41,492 nucleotides of DNA, from IMG/VR virus record IMGVR_UViG_3300032282_006987, positions 1-41,492 of that record. One strand, 5' to 3'. The stretch is from a virus. Shown in pieces: positions 16,705 through 26,039 of the stretch; position 1 is the stretch's first letter; every line of letters begins with the position of its first letter. The position numbers and the translations under genes are program-made. The notes under the pieces were generated by a model. The model ran no database searches. It was not told where the DNA came from and saw nothing but the letters and a program-made list of their open reading frames with translations.

Positions 16705-17313
16705 ATGAGCTATTTTAAAATGAGTTGGATTGATGAATACATCAAATCTAAAAAAGACAAAGTATTTTTTGACGTTGGAAGTTATAATGGAAACGATGGA
16801 ATGAGGTTTAAAACAGCATATCCAGAATCCAGAGTTGTTTCTATCGAAGCTGATGAAATGCTGTTCAACAAAATGAAAGACAATAAAAAACTTGTCGGTA
16901 TAGAAGTTATTCATGCAGCGGCGTGTGATATGGACGGACACGTTCAGTTTTATTCTCCGGTTGGGTTTAGAAGAGGAATTGGATCAATAAACAAGCCAAC
17001 AATTCACATGAATAAAATTCATGGAGCCGAATTTCGGGACTCTGTGGCGGTTGATGGAATAAGAATTGATACAATATGCAGTAAATTGGGAATCTCCGAC
17101 ATTTCTGTATTGCACATGGACATTCAAACAGGAGAATATCTTGCCCTATGTGGATTGGGAAAAATGAGACCGGATATTATTTTTGTGGAAGATGGTGGAC
17201 ACAGACTGTATGAGAATGCCAAGAATACATCACCGCTGTTAGTTGAAATGGGATATAAAAATATTCCAATAACAGAGATTACACTTGGGGACAAACTTTG
17301 GATAAAAATATGA
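16705..17313 (+). CDS. FkbM-type SAM-dependent methyltransferase
   Basis: This 202-residue protein carries the class I methyltransferase SAM motif FFDVGSYNGNDG (about residues 21-32) and the strand-two acidic SIEADE. Near 133 is HMDIQTGEYLAL, the FkbM-family equivalent of the motif MDIEGxE. FkbM enzymes methylate hydroxyls of sugars and polyketides. Its stop overlaps the start of the fucosyltransferase-like gene by four bases, so a sugar methylation role in this cassette is likely. The substrate is unknown. Confidence 0.82.
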   Translation: MSYFKMSWIDEYIKSKKDKVFFDVGSYNGNDGMRFKTAYPESRVVSIEADEMLFNKMKDNKKLVGIEVIHAAACDMDGHVQFYSPVGFRRGIGSINKPTIHMNKIHGAEFRDSVAVDGIRIDTICSKLGISDISVLHMDIQTGEYLALCGLGKMRPDIIFVEDGGHRLYENAKNTSPLLVEMGYKNIPITEITLGDKLWIKI

Positions 17314-19166
17314 GCACTCCGCTGAAAATCCATGTATCGGAACGAGCGAATTTAAACATGTCCATGTTTAACCAAAAATATGGAGTGAAATTGGTGAAAC
17401 AACCAACAGAAGCAGACTTCATCATTTCTCAATCAACCATAAAGTATCCAGACTTGATGCACAAAACGGTGTATATTGCAGCCGAACCTCCTCGCACAAA
17501 ACACAGACAATGGTGTTATAACAATTTCGACAACATGATGTTGGTCGTGGTCTATAATCCAGACCCAACAAAGCCAAATCAAATTTCATTTCAACCAAAT
17601 GATGAAGCTCAATGGTATCCTACCAGAGCCGATCCATATCCATATACGACGAGAACAGATACTAAGATGACTACTCGTGGAGTGTTTTTTGCCGGTGTAA
17701 TAAGTGAAACTGAACCATTGAGAGGATCTAAGCTGCCGGATAACGCAAAAAGCATCACTCATTTGCGCAAAACGATGGGGGAATATTTTCTAAAACATCA
17801 TGAAGGAAGCGTTGCAATGGGAATTGGTTGGAAGAGCCAATCGGATAAAGTTTCTGATTGGAGAGCGGAAAAGTGGAAGTTGATAAAAAATCCAAACATA
17901 GATTTTGTACTGGCACTTGAAAACACAATACAATCAAACTATTTGTCGGAGAAGTTGTGGGATGGAATTGCTTGTGACAAAGTTACATTGTATTTGGGCG
18001 ATCCGAGAATAGAACATCACATTCCTACGAACTGTTTTATAGATTTGCGAGACTACTACAATTCAGAAATTGACGAAATTGATATGGAATCTGTAAGTCA
18101 TAGACTAAAAACAATATCACAAGCTGAGTACAATATTATTATTGCTAATGCAAGAAAGATCAGAAAAATTGCAAGTGGAAAATATCAAGAATATTCTATT
18201 CTGATGACGGCGAGAATTTTTGACATTCTGAAAAGGAAAAAAGCCGAGATCGAAAGCACTTCAAAGATCACGGATGAATACTTGCGGGGAGTAAGAGACT
18301 GTAAGAGAATATATTCTATCATGAGTCCGGTGTTGTTTGACATATCACCGGAAGTAAACAGATTGGTCGTGAAATGCTTAAAGGGAGACGGAGAATTTTA
18401 TAGCTTGCTTGGACAGCAAGTTCAACATTTGATACGCATTCAAAATGCAAGTCATCCGCTTGATCAACTTGATATAAAAATTGACGGTTCTTCCACGTGG
18501 TCCTTTTACAAGGATGATGTTTCTGCCGATTTGTACGAATTACTGTTTTGTCCAGATTATTCTGTGAAAGTGGAGTTTCCATATACCGGCCAAGGAGTGA
18601 ATAGCAAAGGTTTGGTGTTCAAGCACGTAAAATTGAACCCACTCAATTTGATGCTGAATCGGTATTTTTCCATGTCCGATGTTCAAAAGAGGCACTATGA
18701 TTACATCATAAGCAAATATAGCATTGATGTGAACAATACAATAGGCGTGTGCTACACGGGAACAGATAAGTTCAAAGAAGTTATTTTGGCGGAACCAACA
18801 AAATACACAGAAGTTGTTCAGAAAATACTCAACGCCAATCCAAACATGAAAGTGCTTATCCAAACCGACTGGACTCAAGTAAAACAATTGTTTATTTCGA
18901 TGTTCAAAGAACGATGCTTTTTCATTTCGGAAATTCCAACCACGGAAACAGATGGTGAAATTCATAAAATATTACCAACTGAATGCAGATTGGAGTTTGT
19001 CAAGACACTCGATGTATCAGTGAGAATATTGTCGCGGTGTAAGTATATAGTAAATTGCAGCAGTGATGTTGCGTGGACCATAGCAGGATACAGAGGAAAT
19101 TCGCATGGAATGTGGCAATTTGATTATGAAGGAACTTTGTTTGAACCAGACAATTGCAATATATGA
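17310..19166 (+). CDS. GT10 fucosyltransferase-like protein with second GT23-like domain
   Basis: The start at 17310 (618 residues) gives an ATGA overlap with the methyltransferase. A TTG four codons upstream is less likely. Residues 110-250 resemble alpha-1,3-fucosyltransferases of family GT10: VFFAGVIS, then FVLALENT with SEKLWDG and a following LYLGDP and FIDLRDY. That is the donor-binding signature of the family. The C-terminal third (about residues 450-618) has IGVCYTGTDKF near 478, reminiscent of the VHVRRTDK donor loop of alpha-1,6-/O-fucosyltransferases (GT23/GT65), and a later CKYIVNCSSDVAW. This would be a fusion of two fucosyltransferase-like modules, an arrangement I do not know. 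The GT10 part is moderately firm, the second part tentative. Confidence 0.72.
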   Translation: MSTPLKIHVSERANLNMSMFNQKYGVKLVKQPTEADFIISQSTIKYPDLMHKTVYIAAEPPRTKHRQWCYNNFDNMMLVVVYNPDPTKPNQISFQPNDEAQWYPTRADPYPYTTRTDTKMTTRGVFFAGVISETEPLRGSKLPDNAKSITHLRKTMGEYFLKHHEGSVAMGIGWKSQSDKVSDWRAEKWKLIKNPNIDFVLALENTIQSNYLSEKLWDGIACDKVTLYLGDPRIEHHIPTNCFIDLRDYYNSEIDEIDMESVSHRLKTISQAEYNIIIANARKIRKIASGKYQEYSILMTARIFDILKRKKAEIESTSKITDEYLRGVRDCKRIYSIMSPVLFDISPEVNRLVVKCLKGDGEFYSLLGQQVQHLIRIQNASHPLDQLDIKIDGSSTWSFYKDDVSADLYELLFCPDYSVKVEFPYTGQGVNSKGLVFKHVKLNPLNLMLNRYFSMSDVQKRHYDYIISKYSIDVNNTIGVCYTGTDKFKEVILAEPTKYTEVVQKILNANPNMKVLIQTDWTQVKQLFISMFKERCFFISEIPTTETDGEIHKILPTECRLEFVKTLDVSVRILSRCKYIVNCSSDVAWTIAGYRGNSHGMWQFDYEGTLFEPDNCNI

Positions 19167-19876
19167 AAACTACCAATTACTTAGCAAAATTCAAGAAAAA
19201 CAATACATCTCAATGTGGAGAGGATGGTGTTATTGAAGAGATACTGCGTATGTTGAACATAAACGGTGGAGCGGTTATTGATATTGGAGCATCTGATGGA
19301 AAGTGGTATAGTAATACGTTTTCATTGTTGCAAAGAGGATTTGATGTTTATGCAATAGAGGCGAGCAACAATGCAAAAAAGATGATCGTTTTACAAAAAG
19401 AATATCCCAATCTTCATCCGATACAAGCAAGAGTGTGTGTTGACAAAAATTCTCCAAACCATATCAACAACATACTAAACACGTTGCAGGTTCCAATGGA
19501 AGTTGAGTTTATGAGTTTAGATATCGATTCCATCGACCCGTGGGTGTTGCAAGACATAAACAGAAGTCCGAAGTTTTTTGTGGCCGAAATTGAGCCTCGA
19601 TATTATCCATTGGATGATATATGGCACAATATAGATGGAAATCGAATAACAAATCCTCCACAAAACTTGACTGGATTTGGGCCAATGTACAAAGTGGCAA
19701 AAGCCAAAGGATATACTTTGGTCGGTCAAACTTCACAAAACTTGTTCTTCTTACGAAATGACCTTATCGAAAAACTGAATTGTCCAGAAATAACTTCTGT
19801 ACACGAGTTGGCTAATTTCGATCCAAGTTACTTGAAAAAAGAAGACAAGAAACACTGGGCAGAATATACACCATAA
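19163..19876 (+). CDS. Second FkbM-like methyltransferase
   Basis: The start at 19163 (237 residues) is chosen for its ATGA overlap with the preceding stop. The protein has the SAM motif VIDIGASDGKWYSNT near residue 38 and an acidic YAIEAS strand. Near 117 is the FkbM-like MSLDIDSIDPWVL. A similar SQCGEDGVIEEIL lead-in is common in FkbM-family proteins of surface-sugar clusters. It differs clearly from the FkbM protein at 16705, so the two are not recent copies. The role is inferred as sugar O-methylation within the cassette. Confidence 0.78.
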   Translation: MKTTNYLAKFKKNNTSQCGEDGVIEEILRMLNINGGAVIDIGASDGKWYSNTFSLLQRGFDVYAIEASNNAKKMIVLQKEYPNLHPIQARVCVDKNSPNHINNILNTLQVPMEVEFMSLDIDSIDPWVLQDINRSPKFFVAEIEPRYYPLDDIWHNIDGNRITNPPQNLTGFGPMYKVAKAKGYTLVGQTSQNLFFLRNDLIEKLNCPEITSVHELANFDPSYLKKEDKKHWAEYTP

Positions 19877-19887
19877 AAAACAACTAT

Positions 19888-20922
19888 ATGATCTGGAAAC
19901 AAAACAAAAATCGAATAACAGTAACATCAGAAGAAGGAATCTTCTATTTCAACATGCCGGAATACTTCAAGCTGAATGAAGTACACCCAGACTTGTTTAG
20001 ATTGGCCGAATTGGTATTGTTCAATCCTTGGTATAAGGACTTGAAGCAACATAAATTTACCAGAACAAAAGGAAAAAAGATTGGACTGGCTTTCAGTGGA
20101 GGTGCCGATTCAATGGCCGCTCAATGTTTGCTGCCAAAAGATGACACAATATTGTTTTATCACAAACGAGTTGGTAATCTTGGAACACTTGCAACTCAAG
20201 ATAATCCGTTGTATGTGTTTGATATAAACAAACTAGATGTAAACATATTTGAATCTAATCACGAACAAATTCGTACACATCATGGAAAGAATATAGGATT
20301 TAGTACGGATTTGGCGTTGGCGGCGGCGGGTATATTGATGGCAGACTATTGGAATCTTGGTTATATTGCAACAGGAACAATGCTTGAGTCCACGTTCTTG
20401 TATAGAGGCTATAAATATAGAGATTTTTCTCAAGTAGAATTTTGGAGATTCTGGTTCAATACTTTTCAGCGAGCTGGGCTAGAATTGTTTTGGCCGGTCA
20501 TGCCATGTTCAGAATTTTTGACTCAGAAAATTTTGACAGCAAATGGTAGAACTTCTATTTCGTGTCTACGAGGTAGACAAGAACCCTGCGGTAAGTGTTA
20601 TAAATGCTTTCGTAAATTATCAATTGCCGGAATACAACCCGAACTTCATCCAGAAAGCTCTAAAGTTCTGAATGGAAGACCGTTGAAACAAGCCGCCAGC
20701 CTTATTTACGCAATGAACAAATACAACTTGAATATACCACCGCTTGCGGAATATAAGGGTATGAACCTGAGTTGGCTAGAAAACTATTATAAACCTGCCA
20801 TAGATATGATTCCGGTTGAATACAGAGACTATCTAACAGCCGAATTGGACAAGTACACAACTCCAATAACGGGAAATGAAATTGAAAAATTCAATATAGA
20901 AGGTGTACCTGTGGTAAAATAA
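19888..20922 (+). CDS. QueC-like PP-loop ATPase with four-cysteine zinc motif
   Basis: This 344-residue protein belongs to the PP-loop (adenine nucleotide alpha-hydrolase) enzymes, which adenylate a carboxyl or base before amidation or thiolation. The loop is FSGGADSMA near residue 70. Near 229 the sequence SCLRGRQEPCGKCYKC places four cysteines like the zinc site of QueC, the 7-cyano-7-deazaguanine synthase. It is longer than QueC (about 230 residues), with an extra N-terminal segment and C-terminal tail. No queD, queE or folE partner is visible here, so deazaguanine DNA modification is not shown. It could instead modify a sugar in the preceding cassette, as PP-loop proteins do in some O-antigen clusters. 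Confidence 0.72.
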   Translation: MIWKQNKNRITVTSEEGIFYFNMPEYFKLNEVHPDLFRLAELVLFNPWYKDLKQHKFTRTKGKKIGLAFSGGADSMAAQCLLPKDDTILFYHKRVGNLGTLATQDNPLYVFDINKLDVNIFESNHEQIRTHHGKNIGFSTDLALAAAGILMADYWNLGYIATGTMLESTFLYRGYKYRDFSQVEFWRFWFNTFQRAGLELFWPVMPCSEFLTQKILTANGRTSISCLRGRQEPCGKCYKCFRKLSIAGIQPELHPESSKVLNGRPLKQAASLIYAMNKYNLNIPPLAEYKGMNLSWLENYYKPAIDMIPVEYRDYLTAELDKYTTPITGNEIEKFNIEGVPVVK

Positions 20923-20947
20923 CCGATGCTGTTGACTAATTATATAC

Positions 20948-21256
20948 ATGAGCATTATAGTATACAGCAATCCAGTCACAGACGGAAATCCAAATGGAGC
21001 CATTGATGCTCCAAAAGGAGCTCAATTTTATAAAACTGGTAGTTTTTATAAAATAAACTATTCCGGTTCGTTGGCGTCTGGATGGCAAAATGTAAATTTC
21101 GTTCCGTTCAATGTATCTGGGTATTATCTCACGGATGAAGATGTAAAACTTCTAAATCCAGACACAGGTTCATTTTTGTATGTGAAAACAACTGCAATGG
21201 GCAGCAAAACTGGATGGAATCTTTTGAGTAAAAAATCTCCGTTTGTGTCAAAATAA
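20948..21256 (+). CDS. Small protein of unknown function
   Basis: This 102-residue protein has no family I recognise. It is Gly/Ser/Tyr/Asn-rich without membrane segments (NPNGAIDAPKGAQFYKTGSF, then NVSGYYLTDEDVKLLNPDTG), a composition seen in phage fibre or virion decoration domains. It lies alone between the sugar cassette and the kinase gene. A structural role is only a guess. Confidence 0.55.
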   Translation: MSIIVYSNPVTDGNPNGAIDAPKGAQFYKTGSFYKINYSGSLASGWQNVNFVPFNVSGYYLTDEDVKLLNPDTGSFLYVKTTAMGSKTGWNLLSKKSPFVSK

Positions 21257-21274
21257 CCATTGACACAATATAAT
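21243..21274 (+). promoter_or_regulatory. Weak putative promoter before kinase gene
   Basis: CAATATAAT (21266-21274) matches the -10 region seen before the DNA polymerase and clamp genes. The -35 at the same distance is only TTGTGT (21243-21248). A TTGACA at 21260-21265 is too close to act with it. Confidence 0.35.
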
Positions 21275-21295
21275 GGTTGTGTGAATATTTGTGAT

Positions 21296-21742
21296 ATGAA
21301 ACCTATATTGGCAGTCATGGTTGGTATTTCTGGAAGTGGTAAGAGCACATATGCAAATGGCTTGAAAACATCATTCAAAGCAGAGTTGGTGGAAACTGAT
21401 GCTATTCGCATGGAACTGACGGGTAATGCCGAAGACCAAAGTCAAAATGGACATGTGTTTGCTGTGGCTAAAAAGCGTGTAAATGATTATTTATCACAAG
21501 GTAAGAATACTATCATTGATGCCACTAGTCTTAATATCAAAGAACGCAAAGATTGGATTGATATTGGCAAAGCCAACAATGCTGAAGTAAGAGCATATTT
21601 TATTGATACTCCTGTAAGTATCTGCAAACAACAGAATAACAAACGTGAACGCAAAGTGCCAGATTGGGTTATTGATAAACAAGCCAACAAGTTGTTTGGA
21701 CCAACTCGTGCAGAAGGTTTTGACAGCGTTACCACGATTTGA
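21296..21742 (+). CDS. Polynucleotide kinase-like P-loop protein
   Basis: The ATG at 21296 (148 residues) is preferred to a TTG 36 bases upstream that falls in promoter-like sequence. The protein resembles the 5'-kinase domain of T4 Pnkp and related AAA_33 P-loop kinases. It has Walker A GISGSGKST near residue 10, ETDAIRMELTG, then TIIDATSLNIKERKDWI and a lid region with RERKVPDWVI. There is no C-terminal 3'-phosphatase domain (DxDxT), so it is kinase only. In T4, Pnkp prepares the broken ends of tRNAs cut by host anticodon nucleases. An RNA ligase and a tRNA array in the same window make that role likely here. Confidence 0.82.
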   Translation: MKPILAVMVGISGSGKSTYANGLKTSFKAELVETDAIRMELTGNAEDQSQNGHVFAVAKKRVNDYLSQGKNTIIDATSLNIKERKDWIDIGKANNAEVRAYFIDTPVSICKQQNNKRERKVPDWVIDKQANKLFGPTRAEGFDSVTTI

Positions 21743-21745
21743 TTA

Positions 21746-21777
21746 TTGACAATCTTTGCTAGTTCTGGCAATATAAT
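21746..21777 (+). promoter_or_regulatory. Putative promoter abutting the DNA polymerase start
   Basis: TTGACA (21746-21751) is followed by CAATATAAT (21769-21777). Reading CAATAT as the -10 gives 17-base spacing and a start at about 21781, one base from the polymerase ATG. The same arrangement occurs at 24298-24329. Confidence 0.55.
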
Positions 21778-21781
21778 TGGT

Positions 21782-24292
21782 ATGTATCAATCTATATACT
21801 TTTGTAGAAAAACCAACATGGTTCATCTGTTTGATGACATTCATGGTTATACATCGTTCAAAGATGAACCATATGCTTATAGGAAGTCTAGGAATGGAAA
21901 ATATAAATCAATTTTCGGTGATAGTCTTGAAAGAATTACAAAATTTAATTTTCGCGATCCTACTTTATTTTCTTCTGATATACCAGTAGATACCAGAGTT
22001 CTTATTGATGCATATGGAGATAGTGATGAAGTTAGTATAAATCATCGTAGAGCATATATTGATATCGAAGTTGATTCGGTCGGCGGCTATCCAAACATCG
22101 AAGATCCAATCAAAGAAGTAACTGCTATTGCTTTACTTGATGAAGTTAAAGACACATATTATTGTTTTATATTGGACAAAGATGGTGTGGTACAAAATGA
22201 AAATAAAGACAACACCATCATTTTGCCATATCTAAATGAAGAAGATTTGCTTGTTGCATTCTTAAAAAAGTGGGATGAAGTTAAGCCAACTATTGTAAGT
22301 GGCTGGAACATTGATGGATTTGACTTTCCATATCTTCATGCTCGTTTGGTTAGAGTGTTGGGTGAAGAAGTAGCAAATGCGTTGAGTCCAATCAATATTT
22401 GTTATTTCAATAAATACAAAAACAAGATGACCATTGCTGGTGTTAATGCACTAGATTATCTTGTATTATATAAGAAATATAGCGGCAAGAATTTAACCAA
22501 CTATCGACTAGATACAGTTGCTAAAGAAGAACTAAAAATTGGTAAGATTGAATATGAAGGTTCGTTGAACGACCTTATGAAGAGTGATATAAAGAAGTTC
22601 ATTGAATATAATCTTCATGATATTATTCTGGTCAAGAAAATGAATGACCAACTTCAATTCATTGAGTTGGCAATGAGCATCTGTCATGTTTGTCATGTGG
22701 GCTATGAAGAGTTTGGTATGTCTTCCAAGTTTCTTGAAGGTGCTTTGCTCACATATCTGCGCCGTAAGAAATTAATTGCGCCAAACAAAAAATTGAAATT
22801 GGACGTTGTGGATAGAGATGATGATTTGGCTGACGATGTTGGATTTGAGGGTGCATATGTAAAAGATCCTGTGCCTGGCCGCTATGATTGGGTGTGTTCG
22901 GCTGACATCAACTCTCTGTATCCATCTGTGATCATGAGTCTCAACATCAGTCCAGAAACCAAAGTGGGCATAATCAAAGATTGGGATAGTGAAAAGTTGG
23001 TCAAAAAGTCCGCTGATAAAATCGCATTTGATAATGAAGTTTATACCTATGAAGATTTTGGTAAAATCATTGTAGATAATAATCTGTCAGTTAGTGCCAA
23101 TGGAATTGTATATGACCAAAGTAAACTTGGTTGTATTCCAGACATTCTCAAGACATGGTTTGCCGAGCGTGTAGAATATAAAACCAAGATGAAAGATGCC
23201 AGCACGCGCAAAGACAAAGAACAATATGTTTTTTGGAAGCGTCGTCAACATGTACAAAAGATTTTGCTCAACTCGTTGTATGGTGTGCTGGGGTTGAGTA
23301 TATTTCGTTTTTACGACTTGGACAATGCTGCTGCGGTGACATTGACTGGTCAAGAAATCATCAAGACCAGTGCCAAGTATGTGAATGGTAAGTTCAACAA
23401 GCGTTGCAGCACCAAAGATAAAGATTATGTTATTTACATCGACACCGACTCATTGTATTTGGACATAAAGTCCTTGGCCGATCATGAAAAGATTGAAGAT
23501 GTAAAACCATTTGCAATCAAGACGATTGGAACCGTGTCAGATGAACTTAACGATTTCTATAAAGTTATGATGGTGCGTATGTTCAACAGCACCGACAATC
23601 GCATCAAAATCGCAGCTGATGTTGTAGCACAATCTGCTTTTTGGGTTGTGAAAAAGCGTTATGCTATGCGTAAGGTATATAACATGGAAGAAAGCAAAGA
23701 CGTGGATGAAATTGAAATCAAAGGTCTTGATGTGGTGCGTTCATCATATCCAAAGAAGTTTCGTGATTTCATGAAAGGTATTTTGACAGATATTCTACAA
23801 GGTACTCCAAACAAAATAGTCAATGCCAAGATTGTATCTTTCAAAGATACAATGAAAGATTTTGAACTGGAAGACATTGCCAAGAACACATCGGTCAAGT
23901 TTATATCTAATACAGAAGCCAAAATAAACTTTGATCCAAAACATCGCGAACCATTTAACTTTGAAGGCGGATCAACTGCTCAATGTAAAGCAGCATTGGC
24001 ATATAATGATATGCTACGCAAATATGAACTAAATGATACAGAACCTATTTTACATGGTGGTAAAATTAAGTGGGTATATCTCAAAGAAAATCCATTTGGT
24101 TTGAGTGGCATAGCATTCAAGGACGATGGTAAAGATCCCGAAGTTATTATGGATTTTATTCATAAATACATTCATCGCACCAAGATTTGGGATGCTGAAC
24201 TTGAAGGCAAACTAACAGATTTTTACACTGCCATGAGATGGGATATGTATAGTGAAAATAATGCAACGATTGAACAGTTTTTTAGTTTCTAA
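21782..24292 (+). CDS. Family B DNA polymerase, T4 gp43-like
   Basis: The ATG at 21782 is chosen (836 residues). An upstream TTG is itself the promoter's -35. All family B signatures are present. The exonuclease motifs are YIDIEVDSVGG (ExoI), WNIDGFDFPYL (ExoII) and YNLHDIILVKKM (ExoIII). The polymerase motifs are ADINSLYPSVI (A), KILLNSLYGVLG (B) and YIDTDSLYLD (C). Length and order match T4 gp43 (898 residues), slightly shortened. The C-terminus EQFFSF looks like a clamp-binding peptide, as in T4 gp43. The clamp and the clamp loader follow directly. It is the replicative polymerase with proofreading. Confidence 0.97.
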   Translation: MYQSIYFCRKTNMVHLFDDIHGYTSFKDEPYAYRKSRNGKYKSIFGDSLERITKFNFRDPTLFSSDIPVDTRVLIDAYGDSDEVSINHRRAYIDIEVDSVGGYPNIEDPIKEVTAIALLDEVKDTYYCFILDKDGVVQNENKDNTIILPYLNEEDLLVAFLKKWDEVKPTIVSGWNIDGFDFPYLHARLVRVLGEEVANALSPINICYFNKYKNKMTIAGVNALDYLVLYKKYSGKNLTNYRLDTVAKEELKIGKIEYEGSLNDLMKSDIKKFIEYNLHDIILVKKMNDQLQFIELAMSICHVCHVGYEEFGMSSKFLEGALLTYLRRKKLIAPNKKLKLDVVDRDDDLADDVGFEGAYVKDPVPGRYDWVCSADINSLYPSVIMSLNISPETKVGIIKDWDSEKLVKKSADKIAFDNEVYTYEDFGKIIVDNNLSVSANGIVYDQSKLGCIPDILKTWFAERVEYKTKMKDASTRKDKEQYVFWKRRQHVQKILLNSLYGVLGLSIFRFYDLDNAAAVTLTGQEIIKTSAKYVNGKFNKRCSTKDKDYVIYIDTDSLYLDIKSLADHEKIEDVKPFAIKTIGTVSDELNDFYKVMMVRMFNSTDNRIKIAADVVAQSAFWVVKKRYAMRKVYNMEESKDVDEIEIKGLDVVRSSYPKKFRDFMKGILTDILQGTPNKIVNAKIVSFKDTMKDFELEDIAKNTSVKFISNTEAKINFDPKHREPFNFEGGSTAQCKAALAYNDMLRKYELNDTEPILHGGKIKWVYLKENPFGLSGIAFKDDGKDPEVIMDFIHKYIHRTKIWDAELEGKLTDFYTAMRWDMYSENNATIEQFFSF

Positions 24293-24297
24293 TACTA

Positions 24298-24329
24298 TTG
24301 ACAAATACCAAATAAACAGACAATATAAT
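24298..24329 (+). promoter_or_regulatory. Putative promoter before the sliding clamp
   Basis: TTGACA (24298-24303) and CAATATAAT (24321-24329) have the same spacing as the sites before the polymerase gene. The clamp ATG is at 24338, so the leader would be only a few bases. Confidence 0.55.
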
Positions 24330-24337
24330 AACATACA

Positions 24338-25066
24338 ATGAATAAATCAAATCTAATTAAATTTATCGAGCTTTATAATCTTAACGGAACAGTTGAGCGC
24401 GTAAAGCTTGAAGCAGATGGCAAGAACATCAAAACCAATATTGTTACAGAAGATAAAACATTGGCGGGCAATATATCATTCAATGGCATTGCTTTGGAAA
24501 AAGGTGAGTATGGTATTCATGATACTGCTCAATTCAAGAAGATGTTGAGTATCTTGGATGAAGAAGTAGAAATGTCAGTGAATAAAGTAGATGATCGTGC
24601 AGTAAGTTTGACTGTTGCTGACAAAAACACAGAGTCATTGATTATTCTGGCCAACATGTCGGTTATTCCCAAGACACCCACAGTGGCAAATCTTGGCACA
24701 TTTGATTTGGAGATTGAACTGGATGATGCTTTTATTGATCGTTTCATCAAAGCCAAGAATGCTTTGCCAGAAGTTAATACATTTACATTGGGTCTAAACA
24801 AGAAAGGTGACAAAGTTGAGTTGATTGTGGGAGACAGCGACAACAACACCAATCGTATCAAACTGGAAGTAAAGCCGGTGGTAGGTAAAGACAAGCCAGC
24901 CAAAGAAATCAGTTTCAATGCCAATTATTTCAAGGAAATCTTGAGCAGAAACCGTGATGTAACTGGTGTAATATATAAGATAAACACAGCGGGCATTAGT
25001 CATATAAACTTCAAGACACCGGAATATGAAGCCAACTATTATCTGCTCAAGACCGCAAAAGCCTAA
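24338..25066 (+). CDS. Sliding clamp, T4 gp45-like
   Basis: This 242-residue protein is the DNA polymerase processivity clamp by position and size (T4 gp45 is 228 residues). It has the alternating strand and helix pattern of a PCNA-fold protein in two similar halves: FIELYNLNGTVERVKLEADG near the start and FDLEIELDDAFIDRFIKAKNAL near residue 122. There is no sharp catalytic motif to check, so the call leans on the neighbours: polymerase upstream and clamp loader 12 bases downstream. Confidence 0.85.
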   Translation: MNKSNLIKFIELYNLNGTVERVKLEADGKNIKTNIVTEDKTLAGNISFNGIALEKGEYGIHDTAQFKKMLSILDEEVEMSVNKVDDRAVSLTVADKNTESLIILANMSVIPKTPTVANLGTFDLEIELDDAFIDRFIKAKNALPEVNTFTLGLNKKGDKVELIVGDSDNNTNRIKLEVKPVVGKDKPAKEISFNANYFKEILSRNRDVTGVIYKINTAGISHINFKTPEYEANYYLLKTAKA

Positions 25067-25078
25067 AAATAAACAATC

Positions 25079-26032
25079 ATGAACTTTCTAACTGAAGAAC
25101 CTTCCGAACCAACTGTCAATAATCACACTATTTGGGCAGAACGATACAGGCCCAATAAACTGGAAGATTATGTTGGAAATGATACACTGAAAGCCAAGGT
25201 AAAACAATATATTGAAACCAATGATATTCCTCATTTGCTGTTATATGGTAGTGCGGGCACTGGCAAGACGACTCTTGCCAAACTTATTACAAATTCCATA
25301 AAGTGTGATATGCTTTATATCAATGCGTCGGATGAAAACGGCATTGATACTATTCGTGTCAAGATCAAGAACTTTGCTTGTAATATTGGATTTAATCCAC
25401 TCAAGGTTATTATATTGGATGAAGCAGATTATTTCACTCCCGCTGCTCAAGCTGGATTGAGAAATACAATGGAAACATTCAGTGAGCATACACGGTTCAT
25501 TTTGACTTGTAACTATCATGAACGCATCATTGAACCTATTCAATCGCGTTGTCAATCATTTGCTATTTATCCGCCGACCAAGAAAGATGTTGCCGCCAAT
25601 CTTGTAAATATTCTCAAGAAAGAAAATGTAAAGATGGACAAAGATGGTGTGATATTGCTTGTGAATACACACTATCCAGACATTCGTGCTATTATAAATA
25701 CTGCACAACGCAATGTAGTTGATGGAGTATTGACATTGGCACGCGAAGATGTATTGGAAGGTGATATAAAAGCCAAGATAGTTGAAATGCTAAAAAATGA
25801 TGACAAGAAACAGGCATTTGCAGATATTCGCCAACTAATAGCCGACAACAGCATAAAGAATTTTGCTGATTTTTATACTATTCTGTTTGAGAAGGTAGAA
25901 GAATATGCACCCAACAATGTGGCAGATGTTATAATTATTATAGCAGACGGTCAGTTTCAAGATGCTTCTGTGGTAGATAAAGAAATATGCTTTATGAGTA
26001 CCATCATCAAACTGCTGCGAGCAACTAAATAA
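25079..26032 (+). CDS. Clamp loader ATPase, T4 gp44/RFC-like
   Basis: This 317-residue AAA+ protein opens and loads the sliding clamp. Early is IWAERYRPNKLEDYVGN, the RFC-family box II. Walker A is YGSAGTGKTTLAK near residue 57. Walker B is VIILDEADYF near 111. The SRC motif with its arginine finger (IQSRCQSF) is near 156. Length matches T4 gp44 (319). The small gp62-type subunit is not obvious among the neighbours; the 2H-like protein that follows is not a match. Confidence 0.95.
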   Translation: MNFLTEEPSEPTVNNHTIWAERYRPNKLEDYVGNDTLKAKVKQYIETNDIPHLLLYGSAGTGKTTLAKLITNSIKCDMLYINASDENGIDTIRVKIKNFACNIGFNPLKVIILDEADYFTPAAQAGLRNTMETFSEHTRFILTCNYHERIIEPIQSRCQSFAIYPPTKKDVAANLVNILKKENVKMDKDGVILLVNTHYPDIRAIINTAQRNVVDGVLTLAREDVLEGDIKAKIVEMLKNDDKKQAFADIRQLIADNSIKNFADFYTILFEKVEEYAPNNVADVIIIIADGQFQDASVVDKEICFMSTIIKLLRATK

Positions 26033-26039
26033 TAAACAT

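Noticed and set aside
20932-20947. TTGACT just before the 20948 gene as a promoter
   Set aside because: The -10 would fall inside the coding region.
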